This document shows positions 52,673 to 63,219 of a DNA stretch of 64,000 nucleotides, piece by piece. The notes beneath the pieces were generated by a model that did not search any database, was not told where the DNA came from, and saw only the letters and a program-made list of their open reading frames with translations. Within the stretch, counting starts at the first letter, position 1. Every line of letters starts with the position of its first letter. The DNA lies in the NCBI GenBank assembly GCA_021292165.1, contig CM037877.1, forward strand, positions 109,429,858-109,493,857. Reading direction: 5' to 3'. The stretch comes from Shinisaurus crocodilurus. Taxonomy: Eukaryota > Chordata > Lepidosauria > Squamata > Shinisauridae. The translations under genes and the position numbers were made by a program.

Positions 52673-54455
52673 ATGAACGATACGTGAATAGATCACCCAT
52701 CCAATTATGAACACTGCCTTTTCAGGGGTCCAAAGTCATGGTGGATTCTGACTTACACACACACAGCTTGACTGCAGGATGACTCTTTCAAGCCTTCTGC
52801 CGAACACATGAGCAGCACTAGCAGGCATGTTCCTTTCAGGCTTCTGGCGCCAGTCTGAGCCGAGTAGAACAGGGCCACATACCATCAGCTTCCAACATTA
52901 TTGCTAACCTATGAGAGTATACATTGCCATTCTTTTCATTTTCTACATTTTTAGCAATGAGAATCCTTTAGTTAAGTACAAAAAAAAAGTAAAGGTTTTC
53001 ATAATCCCCCTTGCAAATAGATCATTTGCAGCCAAGTTAAGCACCCCATTCCTCAAGGATTAGGTTTGGTTCTGTTCAACATTGCATGTCAGTTGGTGGG
53101 CTTTTGTTCCTAATCAGTGAAGCAGCATGTTAGCATCATTCCACCCACCTGCTATTGATAGCAGAATTAGATTCACAGAGATCTGTTATTTTATCAGTTA
53201 AACTTTCCTAGTTTGTTGAATAGCTAAGTTGATAAATTTACACTGCAGGAAGTTAACAGTATGACATACTTAAAATAATTCTTTGCCATTCAGAAAAAAT
53301 GCAACATACAATTTTCAGTCTCATTTGAAAAGGACTTTGTAGGTTCATATTTGCTTTTTTAAATGGGACTACGCTAATCTAGGTTAGCGGAGGCTCTGCC
53401 TTGTGACAGTATATGAACCCATCAATGTTTTGCCTGCTTTGCTTCCAATTTGCCACAGTGTTATTAAATAATGATTAAATCAACATGGAGGCCAAATAAT
53501 GTTGTAATATATCATAGTGCTATCTTGTATTTGTGGTAGGAATGCTAGTAGTCATTGCCAGAGAAATCCTGCCATTTATGTTCCTCTGTTAGGTTAATTG
53601 TAAACCGTATATTGCACTGTGAGTGGATTGAGTGTGTCTTTATAATGAATAGAATGCAATCCAACATGTAAATGGGGCACATTTGTGATTGGTGTATCTA
53701 ACCATTATCCAAAATGTAAAGTGTGAGCAGCTCATTGTCATAGTTGCAGCACCCAAATAGGAGGTGAGAAAGTGGGCCATGTTTAATGGAGGGAACAAGA
53801 TGTGTGGAATGACTAGAGATGTGAAGGCTTGGGGGGGAAATACCCAATGGAGTGGGGGAGGGCAGAAAAAATTCCCAGGGATTTTTTGGGAAAATTTGGG
53901 GGAAATAGTTTCCCTTCCAAACTTTTTCTGTTTTTCCAGGCCTTTGTATCTCTAGAAATGACTTAATGTGCAGCAGGTCCTTTAAATTTTTTATTGGAGT
54001 CTAGAAACCAATATTATGTATTAGGAGAAAATGATCTGTATGTTGGCAAAACACTGTTCTCTATATTGACTTAACAGCTGTAGTAGGTCAGATCAAAAGA
54101 AATTCTGAACTTAGTATCGTGGCCTTTTAGATCATTCTTTGGGCTCACCCCAGGGATTCTTAAACACTGTGCTTCCCCTGCCACCCCCCCTCTTCTTCCA
54201 CTGCTTGGGATTCTGCCAAACATTTCTCCCTCCTATGTCATGTCTGCAGGGATTGCAGTGGGAACCACCACTCCCAGTAGCCCTTCCATTTTTCTTGAAG
54301 ATCAAATGCATTCAGATTTCATAAGTTATCATATCAACTCGGGTAAATTCTGAGTTTGGTGTTAGCATAGCAAAGGAAGGCTTGCTCTGTGATCCCTCAA
54401 AATATACCAGGGCTGCTGCAACAACTGACATTCCATTGGCATGTAAAATAGTTAC

Positions 54456-54584
54456 TGGGTAGTATCCAATATTAGTCCTATGTAGAGTAGACCCTTTGAA
54501 ATGAATGGGACTTAAGATGGTCATGACTAACTTAAGTCCCATTCATTTCATACCCTATGTAGGACTAACACAGGATATTACCCA
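54456..54584. repeat. Fold-back repeat (AGAGTAGACCCATTGAA family), copy 2
   Basis: TGGGTAGTATCCAATATTAG and TGAAATGAATGGGACTTAAG pair with CTTAAGTCCCATTCATTTCA and GGACTAACACAGGATATTAC. Arms of about 55 bp. Confidence 0.9.
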
Positions 54585-55189
54585 CCGACCTCTGTGGCTA
54601 TACTATAGTTTCCATGAGACTTTACATGAAAATAGGATGATGGACTTCACTATGGTGGTAGCTGCTGAAGCATAGCAGCTAAGGAAGAGAGCTGTTATGT
54701 GAGAAAATCCCCTATTGAAATCTTACCTTGGCCATGAGCTAACTAGGTACCCTTTAGGCCCATATTGCCCTGAATCTGCAGTACGGCCTACCTATTTTTG
54801 AGATTGGACTGAATTGTGTTTTAGCACATATTTAAAACTTTCCCATTGAAATCACTGGGTCTTAAAACAGTAATACTTAGCACTTATGTAGCACATTTCC
54901 AGTGTTCAGAGTGCTTTGTGTATGTTATTGAAGGCAGCAATCCTCATAACAGCCCTATCCAGTAGGAGCTTAACTTGGGTGGATTGTGCCCATGGTGTAC
55001 GTGGAGTGCTTTGAATACACAGAAAGCACCGTGTCAATTGTAAGCATTGTTGTTTTGTATGAACCACAATAAAACGGACTTCTCCATGCACATGGAGTCC
55101 AGTAAATGTTGCTCCTGGTATGCTCCTAGTATTATTTTATTTATTTATTATATTGACATGACTGATGGCTGCATGAGCACGGTTTCATT

Positions 55190-55275
55190 GGGTTGTACCA
55201 AGGCATAGTCATACTTAGGTCCCATTGATTTTAGTGGGTCTACTCTGCATATAACTGAGTTTGGGTACAACCCAT
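55190..55275. repeat. Short AGTAAG/TACTCTG-type repeat
   Basis: GTCATACTTAGGTCCCATTG then GTGGGTCTACTCTGCATATA, a fragment of the common squamate fold-back repeat. Confidence 0.5.
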
Positions 55276-55279
55276 AGAG

Positions 55280-55415
55280 CAGGAGTGGGCAATTTGTGGC
55301 CCTCCAGATGTTTTTGCCTACAACTCACATTATCCCTCACCATTGGCTATGCTGGCTAGAGCTGATGGGAGCTGTAGGCCAAAACTTCTGGAGGGCGACA
55401 AGTTGCCCTCCCCTG
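55280..55415. mobile_element. 136-bp fold-back hAT-like MITE in LPL intron 1
   Basis: CAGGAGTGGGCAATTTGTGG and CCTCCAGATGTTTTTGCC mirror AACTTCTGGAGGGCGACAAG and TTGCCCTCCCCTG. Flanks CCATAGAG / CTCGAGAG match weakly (5 of 8). Confidence 0.82.
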
Positions 55416-55784
55416 CTCGAGAGCATACTTTTCATCTGACTTTAAACTAGCATCCTTCTTTTCACTTACAGTGGTCAATGGCAGCTTCCCTCTGGGGCTA
55501 ATTGCAGCTTTGTGCTGGGGGATTTTTGTTGGTCCCATGACAGGGAGAAAAAGTTGAACTCCCCCTCCACTGTGGTCCTGATCTTGACCAGGGCCCCCAG
55601 TAGCTGCTATTTACTATTTTAAAAAAATAGTAAATACAAGTGATGTCTTTAGCATCATATGCAGCTTGGCCCTGGCTTAACAGTTGCTAGCATTTGCAGA
55701 GGTAATTGCACTTCAGTGGTAGGAAGTAATGAATGTCTCGGTAGACATTATCCGGTTCATAAGAGTGTGTGTGTGGTTTAGACC

Positions 55785-55912
55785 AGTCTTTCCCAGCTTA
55801 GATGTTTTAGATTACAACTCCCAGCATTCCTGACAATTGGCCATGTGACTGGGGCTGTTGGGAGTTGATGTCCAAAACTTCTGGAGGGTACCAGGTTAGG
55901 GAAGGCTAGTCT
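55785..55912. repeat. Fold-back MITE in LPL intron 1
   Basis: TTACAACTCCCAGCATTCCT mirrors GGGCTGTTGGGAGTTGATGT; right arm TCTGGAGGGTACCAGGTTAG. Confidence 0.8.
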
Positions 55913-56801
55913 AGACAGTTTATATTTGTAAAATACTTGAGCTCTTCAAAGAGCCTATAGAAATCTTAATAACAGTCATGTACACTTCTGCATAAATGCA
56001 ATTTACACGATAGTATATGCACTATATATATTTAGCTAGCAGGCAGCAATTTAAATGGAATAGGTTGATTTTTCATGCCAAGGTATCTTACTAGGCAAAA
56101 ACTGGTAAAGCATATATGTTTACAAAATGAATTTAACACACAGGAGATGCATAATACCTACATACTGAAAAGGAAAGGGTATAAATAAAGTATAGACATG
56201 GTGTCCTTGTTTGCTTTCCTGTTTGGAACAGGAGGCTTTCATGACCAGAAGCCTATTAGGAGTTTCCTGGGTATATTCAGTATAGTTGAAAGCTTTTTTT
56301 TTAATTCCATTCAGAACTTTGTTGATTTATAACTGAGTGGAACAGCAACGAGTTTATGCTTAACTTAAGACCCATTCAGCCACAGGGGCTTTCCTTTTCT
56401 TGGTGGTAAAATAAATAAATATTATCATATAGGAGTTATATGATAACCCTAAAGATGTGCTTTAAAACTGGCAATGGATGGAGGGGGATTTTATTTATTT
56501 ATAGGGTTTGCATCACAGTTCTGCTTTAAGTAATACTCATTGAGACTTACAAAAATAAGATGCAAAAGTGGCCATTAAATAATATAAAAAGTCATATAAA
56601 CTAGTGCCAGTCAGCTTTTTAAAAAAATGCACAGTTCAACAGCATCAGCCTGAACAAAAAGTCTTCACTTAGTGACAGAAGGTATATACACAGTGAGGGA
56701 ATTAATGCATCTCTCTTGAAAGCGAGTTCCATAAAGAGGGCAGTGAGTTAGTGGTGTGAAAGGCATTATGTAAAATAAACAAATGGAACATTTAATTCTA
56801 A

Positions 56802-56867
56802 GAGATTTATTTAGAACTAGTTCTAATAAATGCACGCTATGGTATATGTGAACCTTGTCACATTAAA
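56802..56867 (+). repeat. 66-bp perfect direct repeat, copy 1
   Basis: Identical to 57533-57598. Begins GAGATTTATTTAGAACTAGT and ends CTTGTCACATTAAA; includes the palindrome TTAGAACTAGTTCTAA. Confidence 0.97.
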
Positions 56868-57532
56868 ACATTTTCCTTCTGAGGCAGGGGAGCCAAAGAG
56901 TCATAGATTCCAATGTTTGCAAACCATTTCCATGAAAATAAATGAGTTTAATTGCTTCCCTTACATCCCTCCCACCACACACACCTTTTAGCCCTTCTGG
57001 CACCACTGCATAGACTTTGGTGAGTCAAAGTTCTGTCTTCATCAGGGGAATATATTATTCGTGGGGTATTACGGTGTGGGACTTACTTTGCTTCACATTT
57101 AAGTGAGAATGTTCCCCTTGACACTGCTGATACTTTTTCAGCTAAACTTAGTGTATCTATCAGTGGGACTAGTGGATATGTTGGGATGATTTGTCAGCCT
57201 GATTTAATACTGCTCAACATTTGTTTTAACAGTGGATCTGCAAACCTGTTGGTGCATATTTTAGCTGCATTGAATAGAGGGATGCTACTAAAATGCTACA
57301 TGTATGTCTTAGGGACAATCCTATGTCCCTCTGACCTTGTCTGGAGGGCCATAGGATAATTTAGACTCCCTACTGCAACCTCAGAAATCCCTTCCAAGGT
57401 CTCAGTGGGGAGCGTGGGGCACCCACCCCTCCACCTCATAGCCGGCACGGTTCTTTCTGAGCAGGCTGGGAACCAAAGCCAGAAGGCTGACTTTGGTTCC
57501 AGCGTGGGGTGGGGGGCATTCCCAGGGGTGGG

Positions 57533-57598
57533 GAGATTTATTTAGAACTAGTTCTAATAAATGCACGCTATGGTATATGTGAACCTTGTCACATTAAA
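57533..57598 (+). repeat. 66-bp perfect direct repeat, copy 2
   Basis: Exact copy of 56802-56867, 731 bp downstream. The sequence on either side is different. Confidence 0.97.
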
Positions 57599-59524
57599 GC
57601 CAACTTCTGCAGAATCCAGGTGGTGCCTCAGCCTCTCCTCTGCAGGAGGAGGTGTAAAGCATTTAGAGGGCCAAAATCGGCCATCTAGATGTTTTTGAGG
57701 GTGAAGGGAGCGCGGTGGCAATCCTATCCTCCACACTCCTCCCACACTCAGTTGGATGCCGGTAAGCCTCTGGGTTCTGAGGGTCGCAGGCATCCACAGA
57801 GGATGAGGCTGTTAGAGTCTTGTATAAGGCATTCCCTTTTTGGGAGGTTATAAAAAACAACAATGTAATCAAGAGTAACCCTCACCCCTGTTGTATGCAA
57901 ACATAATATGCTGAACTTTAGTCAATATTTTTTTTGCTGGTTCTGAATAGCAGTCCGCAAATACTTCTGAGAACATTGTGAAACCCTCATGGAAAATGAT
58001 GAATTGAGTGCACAATTGGGTAAACAATGCAGCTGTATTGACGTTTGCTGTGTTACGAAAAGGTGGATAAATATTTGATAGATGGAAGTAGACCAAGTAA
58101 GTGCCGAGTTGGCCACTGGACTCAGGGTCCAGGCTTATAGTCTTTCCTACTGAATATAGGACTCAGCCTGAGATTAGATCATGTGCTTATGTTAAAACAC
58201 TTACCTACCGCTAGATAGTCATGTCCCAAACATATATAAAAGGACAACATGTAACATTTCAAAAGTGCTTGGTGTCAGAGACCATTTTATGCATACCATT
58301 TAAAAATTGTCTGCAGGAGCATCAATATACACAAAAGCCAGTTCCCGGGGTTCTTCTGTCACACCAATAAATGAAACCCAGATGATATGCAGATCTAGGG
58401 ACAGAGCTGGACCAATTCTTAGTGGCTCCCCCACCCCAATGGTGCATCCAAGTGCATCCCTTTACTTCCTCACAGATAAGTGGCTGAACGCTCTCCAATG
58501 GAAAGTGTACATCTTAACAAGCATGGGCAATTTGTGTGTCTTCTGTATGGCAGGCCGAAACCTAGCTTTACAAACATTTATTTATTTCAAAACACTGTGC
58601 TTCTTGAATATGTGATGGCAACACTTTCTGTTGTGAGGGTGGGTGGTCTTCACTGCAGAACATGTTGCCCACATGTTTTCTTAAAAGAGCAAGATGTAAG
58701 CTGCTGGTGAAGGCTATAAAGATTTTGATTCAAGTAAAAGGGAGACCCATAAATAGCCATGTATATAGTCACCTAAGCAGGGAAGTTTTTGTAAACAGGA
58801 TGGAATCAGACTTGTCACAGGGACTAATGAGGTGTGTATGCTGTATGCAGGTGGGCTGCTAACTTCTGTGAATTAAATTGCAAGGCTGAATTAAGGAGAA
58901 AAGAAACCATAGATAATGTGATGTATTTTATTTATACTGGGGTGCATTTTCTACACCTCTCTACTGAAAATGGTTTACATGCTTAGCTTCATTGTTGCTG
59001 TACACTGGGATGTGCTCTACTAGAACCCTGAAATCCACCAGCCAGAGTCTGGTGCAAACGACATACGGTACATTACAAAGAATTCTGAGCCCAGGAACTT
59101 AATTCTGAGGCCCAGAATTGAATAGCGTTCACAGTCTTCCCCTCCCCATTCACTCTGGTTCTCTCCCCACCCCCAGCTTCTTTAAATTCCACAGTATAAT
59201 TTAGGAAAGGGGTGAGGGGAGTCATTTTGTTTCTGCTATTGTTAAATAATTGGGAGTTAGAAACCCTTGTAGTTCTACTGCAAATCACTCAGATATCGAC
59301 TAATAGATCCAGAATGGCCTTCTGCCCACCCCTGCTTTACACCAGGTATTGAGAGCTGGGTAGCCTATATCTGCCTTCTCAGTTGCCAACTCAGGGGCTT
59401 GTGCTGAAAGAGAGGTAGCTGGGGACATGCGGCTTGCCAGCAGTCCATGGGGAGAGTAGCGCACCGCTCTCTATTCCATCCTCAAACAGGTCCTCCAACA
59501 GAACCAGGGCTATACATCCTATGT

Positions 59525-59660
59525 CAGGGCCCTCCAACCTTGGGTCCCCAGATGTTGCTGGGCTACAGCTCCCAGAATCCCTTGCCATTAGCCATGCTGG
59601 CTGGGTATGCTGGGAGCTGTAGGCCAGCAACATCTGGGGACCCAAGGTTGAAGAGCCCTG
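59525..59660. mobile_element. 136-bp palindromic hAT-like MITE (family C) before exon 2
   Basis: CAGGGCCCTCCAACCTTGGG and GCAACATCTGGGGACCCAAG arms; flanks TCCTATGT / TTCTGTGT (6 of 8). Same length as, and very similar to, 21973-22108. It ends 85 bp upstream of the exon 2 acceptor. Confidence 0.9.
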
Positions 59661-59745
59661 TTCTGTGTGTATAATATAGAACGCCCACACTATTTGCTGG
59701 CATTTCCTTTCTTTCAAACTATTTAATATTCTGTTTTCTCTTCAG

Positions 59746-59921
59746 GAAGCACTACTGAAAAAAAGAGGGACTTCAATGGTATCGAGAGCAAATTTTCTTT
59801 AAGGACACTTGAAAAGCCCGATGAAGATACCTGTTACATCATTCCTGGACAAGAAACCAGTGTAGCACAATGCAGCTTTAATCATACCAGTAAAACCTTT
59901 GTGGTTATACATGGATGGACG
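59746..59921 (+). CDS. LPL: Lipoprotein lipase, exon 2
   Basis: Acceptor TTTTCTCTTCAG|GAAGC, donor GGACG|GTAAGA; 176 bases, entering in phase 1 and leaving in phase 0. After the junction Arg-33 it encodes [20 protein letters not shown], then [21 protein letters not shown] and IHGWT. The RDF.IESKF.LRT, EDTC.(I)IPG and KTF(V)VIHGWT blocks are diagnostic of LPL. Cys-62 and Cys-75 match the first disulfide of the family; Asn-78 (NHT) is the conserved N-glycosylation site; the HGWT Trp helps form the oxyanion region. The exon is 15 bases longer than the 161-base human exon 2, with extra residues at its N-terminal end. Confidence 0.97.
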
Positions 59922-60209
59922 GTAAGAGGAGTTGAGCAGTTCCCCAACCACCTCAGTAAGAATTTCCAGACTGGGTTGACTTGAATAGAGGCCCAGTAGT
60001 AACTTCTTTGCATAGTTCTCATATGTTATACCCCCCTTTTTAATGTATACTCACCTCATTTCTTCATGGGTTGGGTAGCTTTTTGAAACCTATGGTATTG
60101 TCAAAGACTTCTAACTTGTGTTTAGGAATTATAATGTGCACTTTTTATAGCAACTGTGATCTTTGTTTAAACTTCCGTTACAAATCACTGTTTCATCACA
60201 TCTCTGGCA

Positions 60210-60280
60210 ACATAAGAACATGAGAATTACCTTGCTGGATCAGACTATCTAGTGCAACAATCTTCTTCTAGCCAGCCAAA
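60210..60280 (-). repeat. Short CR1-like fragment
   Basis: CATAAGAACATGAGAATTAC then CTTGCTGGATCAGACTATCT, the opening of the repeat that is better preserved at 33451-33885. Confidence 0.5.
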
Positions 60281-60294
60281 TACCTCTGAAAGCT

Positions 60295-60640
60295 AACAAA
60301 CTGTGGAGGTTGAGCTGTAGGCAGCTGCCAGAGGTGAGCCGGGGAGTCAGAGCCAAGGAAAAAGCTAGGAATTGGCACTGCAGGAGATACAGAAACACAC
60401 CAGACCCAGGAAGAAATGGTTGCTTAGGTGACATCCCAGCCCAAACAGCCTTTTATAGCATTTCCTGTCAAATAGGACCAAAGGCCTGCCTGCGTAGGCA
60501 GAGCCAGTCCACAGCTTGAGAATACTTCACTGCCAAGGAGATATTCCAAGCTGCAGTGCTGACATCTCACCATAAGGGGCAGCCACACATAGAACTGAAG
60601 GTCCACTTCCTGGTTCTAGTCCTGAAGGATCTGTCCTCCA
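60295..60640 (-). mobile_element. LTR-like remnant in LPL intron 2
   Basis: On the - strand: ACAGATCCTTCAGGACTAGA near the start, a TATA-type GCTATAAAAGGC at about 60450-60461, then C/T-rich CTTCCTGGGTCTGGTGTG and CCCGGCTCACCTCTGGCAGC. The layout parallels the LTR at 24780-25502. No TSD and no coding sequence; provisional. Confidence 0.4.
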
Positions 60641-60842
60641 TGACTTTGTCTAAAAAATGCCCTAGAAGATGCTGCTGTGACATAATCCCTCAAACATACC
60701 ATTTGCCACAAAGTAGGATGATCCTACTCTAGAAGTCTTTGAAGATGGCATTAAGAATGTATGTGTCTGTACACTGCTTATTCATTTGGATGTCTGTTAC
60801 AGATTGAGACAGAATGACGTGGTTTATCCTCTTCTCTTCCAG

Positions 60843-61022
60843 GTGACTGGCATGTTTGAGAGCTGGGTACCCAAGCTGATAAAGGCTCTGTATCAGAGGG
60901 AACCTGACTCTAATGTCATTGTCGTTGATTGGCTGGCTCGTGCCAGCTTACATTATCCAATATCTGCTGCCCACACAAAGCTGGTGGGAGAAGATGTTGC
61001 CACATTTGTTGACTGGATGGAG
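60843..61022 (+). CDS. LPL: Lipoprotein lipase, exon 3
   Basis: Acceptor CTTCTCTTCCAG|GTGACT, donor ATGGAG|GTAAGC; exactly 180 bases, the same as human exon 3, phase 0 at both ends. Encodes residues 92-151: [40 protein letters not shown] and [20 protein letters not shown]. This is the N-terminal alpha/beta-hydrolase part of the pancreatic lipase family; VIVVDWL and the VG.DVA helix are hallmark blocks. No stop or frameshift. Differences from mammals are conservative. Confidence 0.98.
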
Positions 61023-61479
61023 GTAAGCAATTGTATGCAGTTTCTGTACTGCACACATTCAGGAGGGTTAATAAGCAGAATATTTGAAACAAACTATGCT
61101 GTATTACAGCTGAGCTACACAATCAGTGGAATCACATGATGCAATTCTTGCTGAAGTGCAGGTGGGGATCACATGTTTGAATGTTCCCCCATTGTGTGTG
61201 TGTGTGGTGGGGGGAACCATGCATATAGAATATTGGCATATTGGATAGATGGCCAGGCTTGAACCTTTCTTTCCATTATATAGTTTTCTAAATGCAGGGT
61301 TTTTCCCCCCTGATATGGAGGAGCATCCAAACATTCAGATTCCAGCTGAAGTGGTACACTCCTTTTTTCGTGTGTAAAAAGTCCTCCATGGAGCTGCCTT
61401 TGAAAAGCATTTGGATACTATGGTTCTTCTGGGTTGTAGCAATAAACTTATTAATAAATTCTCACGACTCTGAACAGAC

Positions 61480-61610
61480 AAAGCTGATGCTCAGATACCT
61501 TCACTGGCTTCCAACTGGTTTCTGGGTGCAATTCAAGTACCACCTTATCCCATCTGAACCCACCTCCAGGCTTAGATCTTTATCTGAAGCTCTGTGACTG
61601 GTGCCACCCC
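61480..61610 (+). pseudogene. L2-like LINE fragment in LPL intron 3
   Basis: In frame it reads LRYLHWLPTGFWVQFKYHLI, the LHWLPI..R.QFK block of L2 ORF2, followed by a short stretch resembling the end of the LINE reading frame. Heavily decayed. Confidence 0.6.
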
Positions 61611-62274
61611 TAAAGGAAGTTAGGCAGGTGGCCACTTAGGGAAGAACTAGGTATTGCATGACCACCCCACTGTTTGCCCCCAAAGGGGTCAATCCTTTGT
61701 GAGTGCTTACAAAGGATTGAAATCCTCACTTTGAATGCTTGCAAGGTGCCTGCCAGTTCTTCTGCTTTCCCCTGGCTCAGGGTCCGTTCCCCCCCCCCCC
61801 CCCCCCGGTCACTTGCCTTGGGCAAATGAAAGGCAGAGGCAGCAGTGTGCTGGTCACAAGCAGAGCTTTTCCTCACACTGGAGACTGGACTTGAGACTAA
61901 ATTCCAACCCAGTCTTCAGCATGAAAAGGCACTCTGCAGTTTAAGGATGAGGGCAAACACCATCCTTATTAGCCTGCTTGTGGCAGGCTACCATCAGGGC
62001 TGTCCTGAACCACCTCACGAGTGATAAGAGGCATTTATTTTTGTGATCATCCCCGCTCAATTGCTCTTGACATCTCTAGGCAGGACTCTCTCACCAGCAG
62101 TATCCAAGTCACAGAATTTACTTACCAGGAAGGTCCATCTTGCCCTAGTCTCCTCTCCTTCAGGAGGAAAATAAATACAATTTTGTATAGCTGAACCCCT
62201 GGGAAATGGGGAGGGGATAGGATGCTGTATGATGATGCTTTTTATTTTGCTTCTAGCTGCCATTTTATTCTATT

Positions 62275-62395
62275 ATGTGGTGGTTTTGTTTTTTTAATGT
62301 TTGTATTTATACTTAATTGGCATTAACATATAATACTGTGGGCTGCCTTGGACATCTTGTTAAGGCAGAAGGTTGGGATATAAATATTTTGGAAG
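62275..62395 (+). mobile_element. LINE 3' tail
   Basis: T-rich sequence followed by TGGGCTGCCTTGGACATCTT and AAGGTTGGGATATAAATATT, the standard GG(C)TGCCTTG...GGGATATAAAT ending of squamate LINEs or SINEs. Confidence 0.55.
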
Positions 62396-62589
62396 TACGT
62401 CTCATTGACTTCAGTGGGTCTTGCTAAATGCACTTGTTTTTAATTATACAGTCACAGACTCATTAAATACAGATGAGGTATCAAACTTCAGATAACATAA
62501 AACACAGCAGAAGGCATAATACAGTGTAATGTTCAAAACTAATGAGCGTGGGTCAGTCCACACAACTTAAAGACATTTTAGCTCTTATC

Positions 62590-62815
62590 TTGAATTACCA
62601 AACTTTAAAAAAGAGTTACCCTTCTGGTGGTGTACTCATCTTCTCCCTTCATACAAAATTGCAACAAGGCACCTATTGATCTACCAGATAGATGCTGTGG
62701 AAGAATCAAATCCTTCCTAGCACCATTATAGTATTTATTTACAATAAAACAAAACATGATCAAGGGTTTCCTGACAGCCCTCATCACAAGGGCATCTTTG
62801 GTTTTAAATATGAAA
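62590..62815 (-). pseudogene. LINE ORF2 C-terminus with CCHC-like motif
   Basis: On the - strand it encodes CPCDEGCQETLDHVLFYCK-like sequence (two cysteines, His and Cys spaced as in the C-terminal knuckle of several non-LTR elements), then YNGARKDLILPQHLSGRSIG and LLQFCMKGEDEYTTRRVTLF. This is a remnant of a LINE C-terminus; the clade is uncertain. Confidence 0.55.
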
Positions 62816-62880
62816 ATAGCAATATTTTTTTCCCTACTTCTCTTGCTTCTGTGACATTACCATCCTGCAATTGACTGGCA

Positions 62881-62935
62881 TATATGTCAATGTCAATATA
62901 TGTCAATATATGTCAATATATATATATATATATGT
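62881..62935. repeat. TGTCAATATA tandem repeat and (TA)n
   Basis: Three TGTCAATATA-type units followed by about eight TA units. Confidence 0.9.
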
Positions 62936-63107
62936 ATACATAAATTTGAATACATTTGTAGTAAGTTTACTGCTGTTCGTGTAGTATTTTTGGTGCTTAT
63001 ATGAATACTTTATTAAAGATGCCATGAATCAGTTCATTTGCTGTTTATCAGCAAGCAAGCTAAAACTACTTTATAGAGCTTAATCTTTTAAAAATTATCA
63101 TTCATAG

Positions 63108-63219
63108 GAGCAGTTCAGTTACTCTCTGGATAAAGTCCATTTGCTGGGATACAGCCTTGGTGCTCATGCTGCTGGCATTGCTGGAAGTCTGACCAATAAC
63201 AAGATTAATAGAATTACTG
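63108..63219 (+). CDS. LPL: Lipoprotein lipase, exon 4 (catalytic serine)
   Basis: 112 bases, identical in length to human exon 4, phase 0 in and phase 1 out (donor TTACTG|GTAAGC). Encodes residues 152-188: [20 protein letters not shown], then [18 protein letters not shown] split at the last codon. GYSLG is the GxSxG nucleophile elbow; the serine is residue 167 here (AGC at 63153-63155), equivalent to human Ser-159 of the precursor (Ser-132 mature). The [20 protein letters not shown] block is almost unchanged across vertebrates. The Asp and His of the triad, the lid, the heparin-binding clusters and the C-terminal domain are in exons beyond the window. Confidence 0.98.

Larger units (their letters stand above)
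48093..59745 (+). other. LPL: LPL intron 1
   Basis: About 11.65 kb, GT-AG. The first 1.4 kb is CpG-rich and may hold regulatory sites. Recognised insertions are a GAGTC-type hAT element (49728-50262), several fold-back repeats and a 136-bp hAT-like MITE ending 85 bp before exon 2. About 50270-51740, 52680-54455 and 57600-59500 hold no recognised repeat or gene. A short (AT)n run lies at 51500-51515, and TTGTAGACTAGCTG-type sequence near 51420 is unassigned. Confidence 0.85.
59922..60842 (+). other. LPL: LPL intron 2
   Basis: 921 bp, GT-AG. Contains a short repeat fragment at about 60210-60280 and an LTR-like stretch at 60295-60640. Confidence 0.9.
61023..63107 (+). other. LPL: LPL intron 3
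   Basis: About 2.09 kb, GT-AG (acceptor TTATCATTCATAG). Contains an L2-like fragment (61480-61610), a poly-C tract (61788-61806), a LINE 3' tail (62275-62395), a LINE ORF remnant (62590-62815) and a short tandem repeat (62881-62935). Confidence 0.9.

Noticed and set aside
61022..61139. Open frame running from exon 3 into intron 3
   Set aside because: Exon 3 ends at a good GTAAGC donor exactly where the family's exon ends; the extension is unrelated to lipases.
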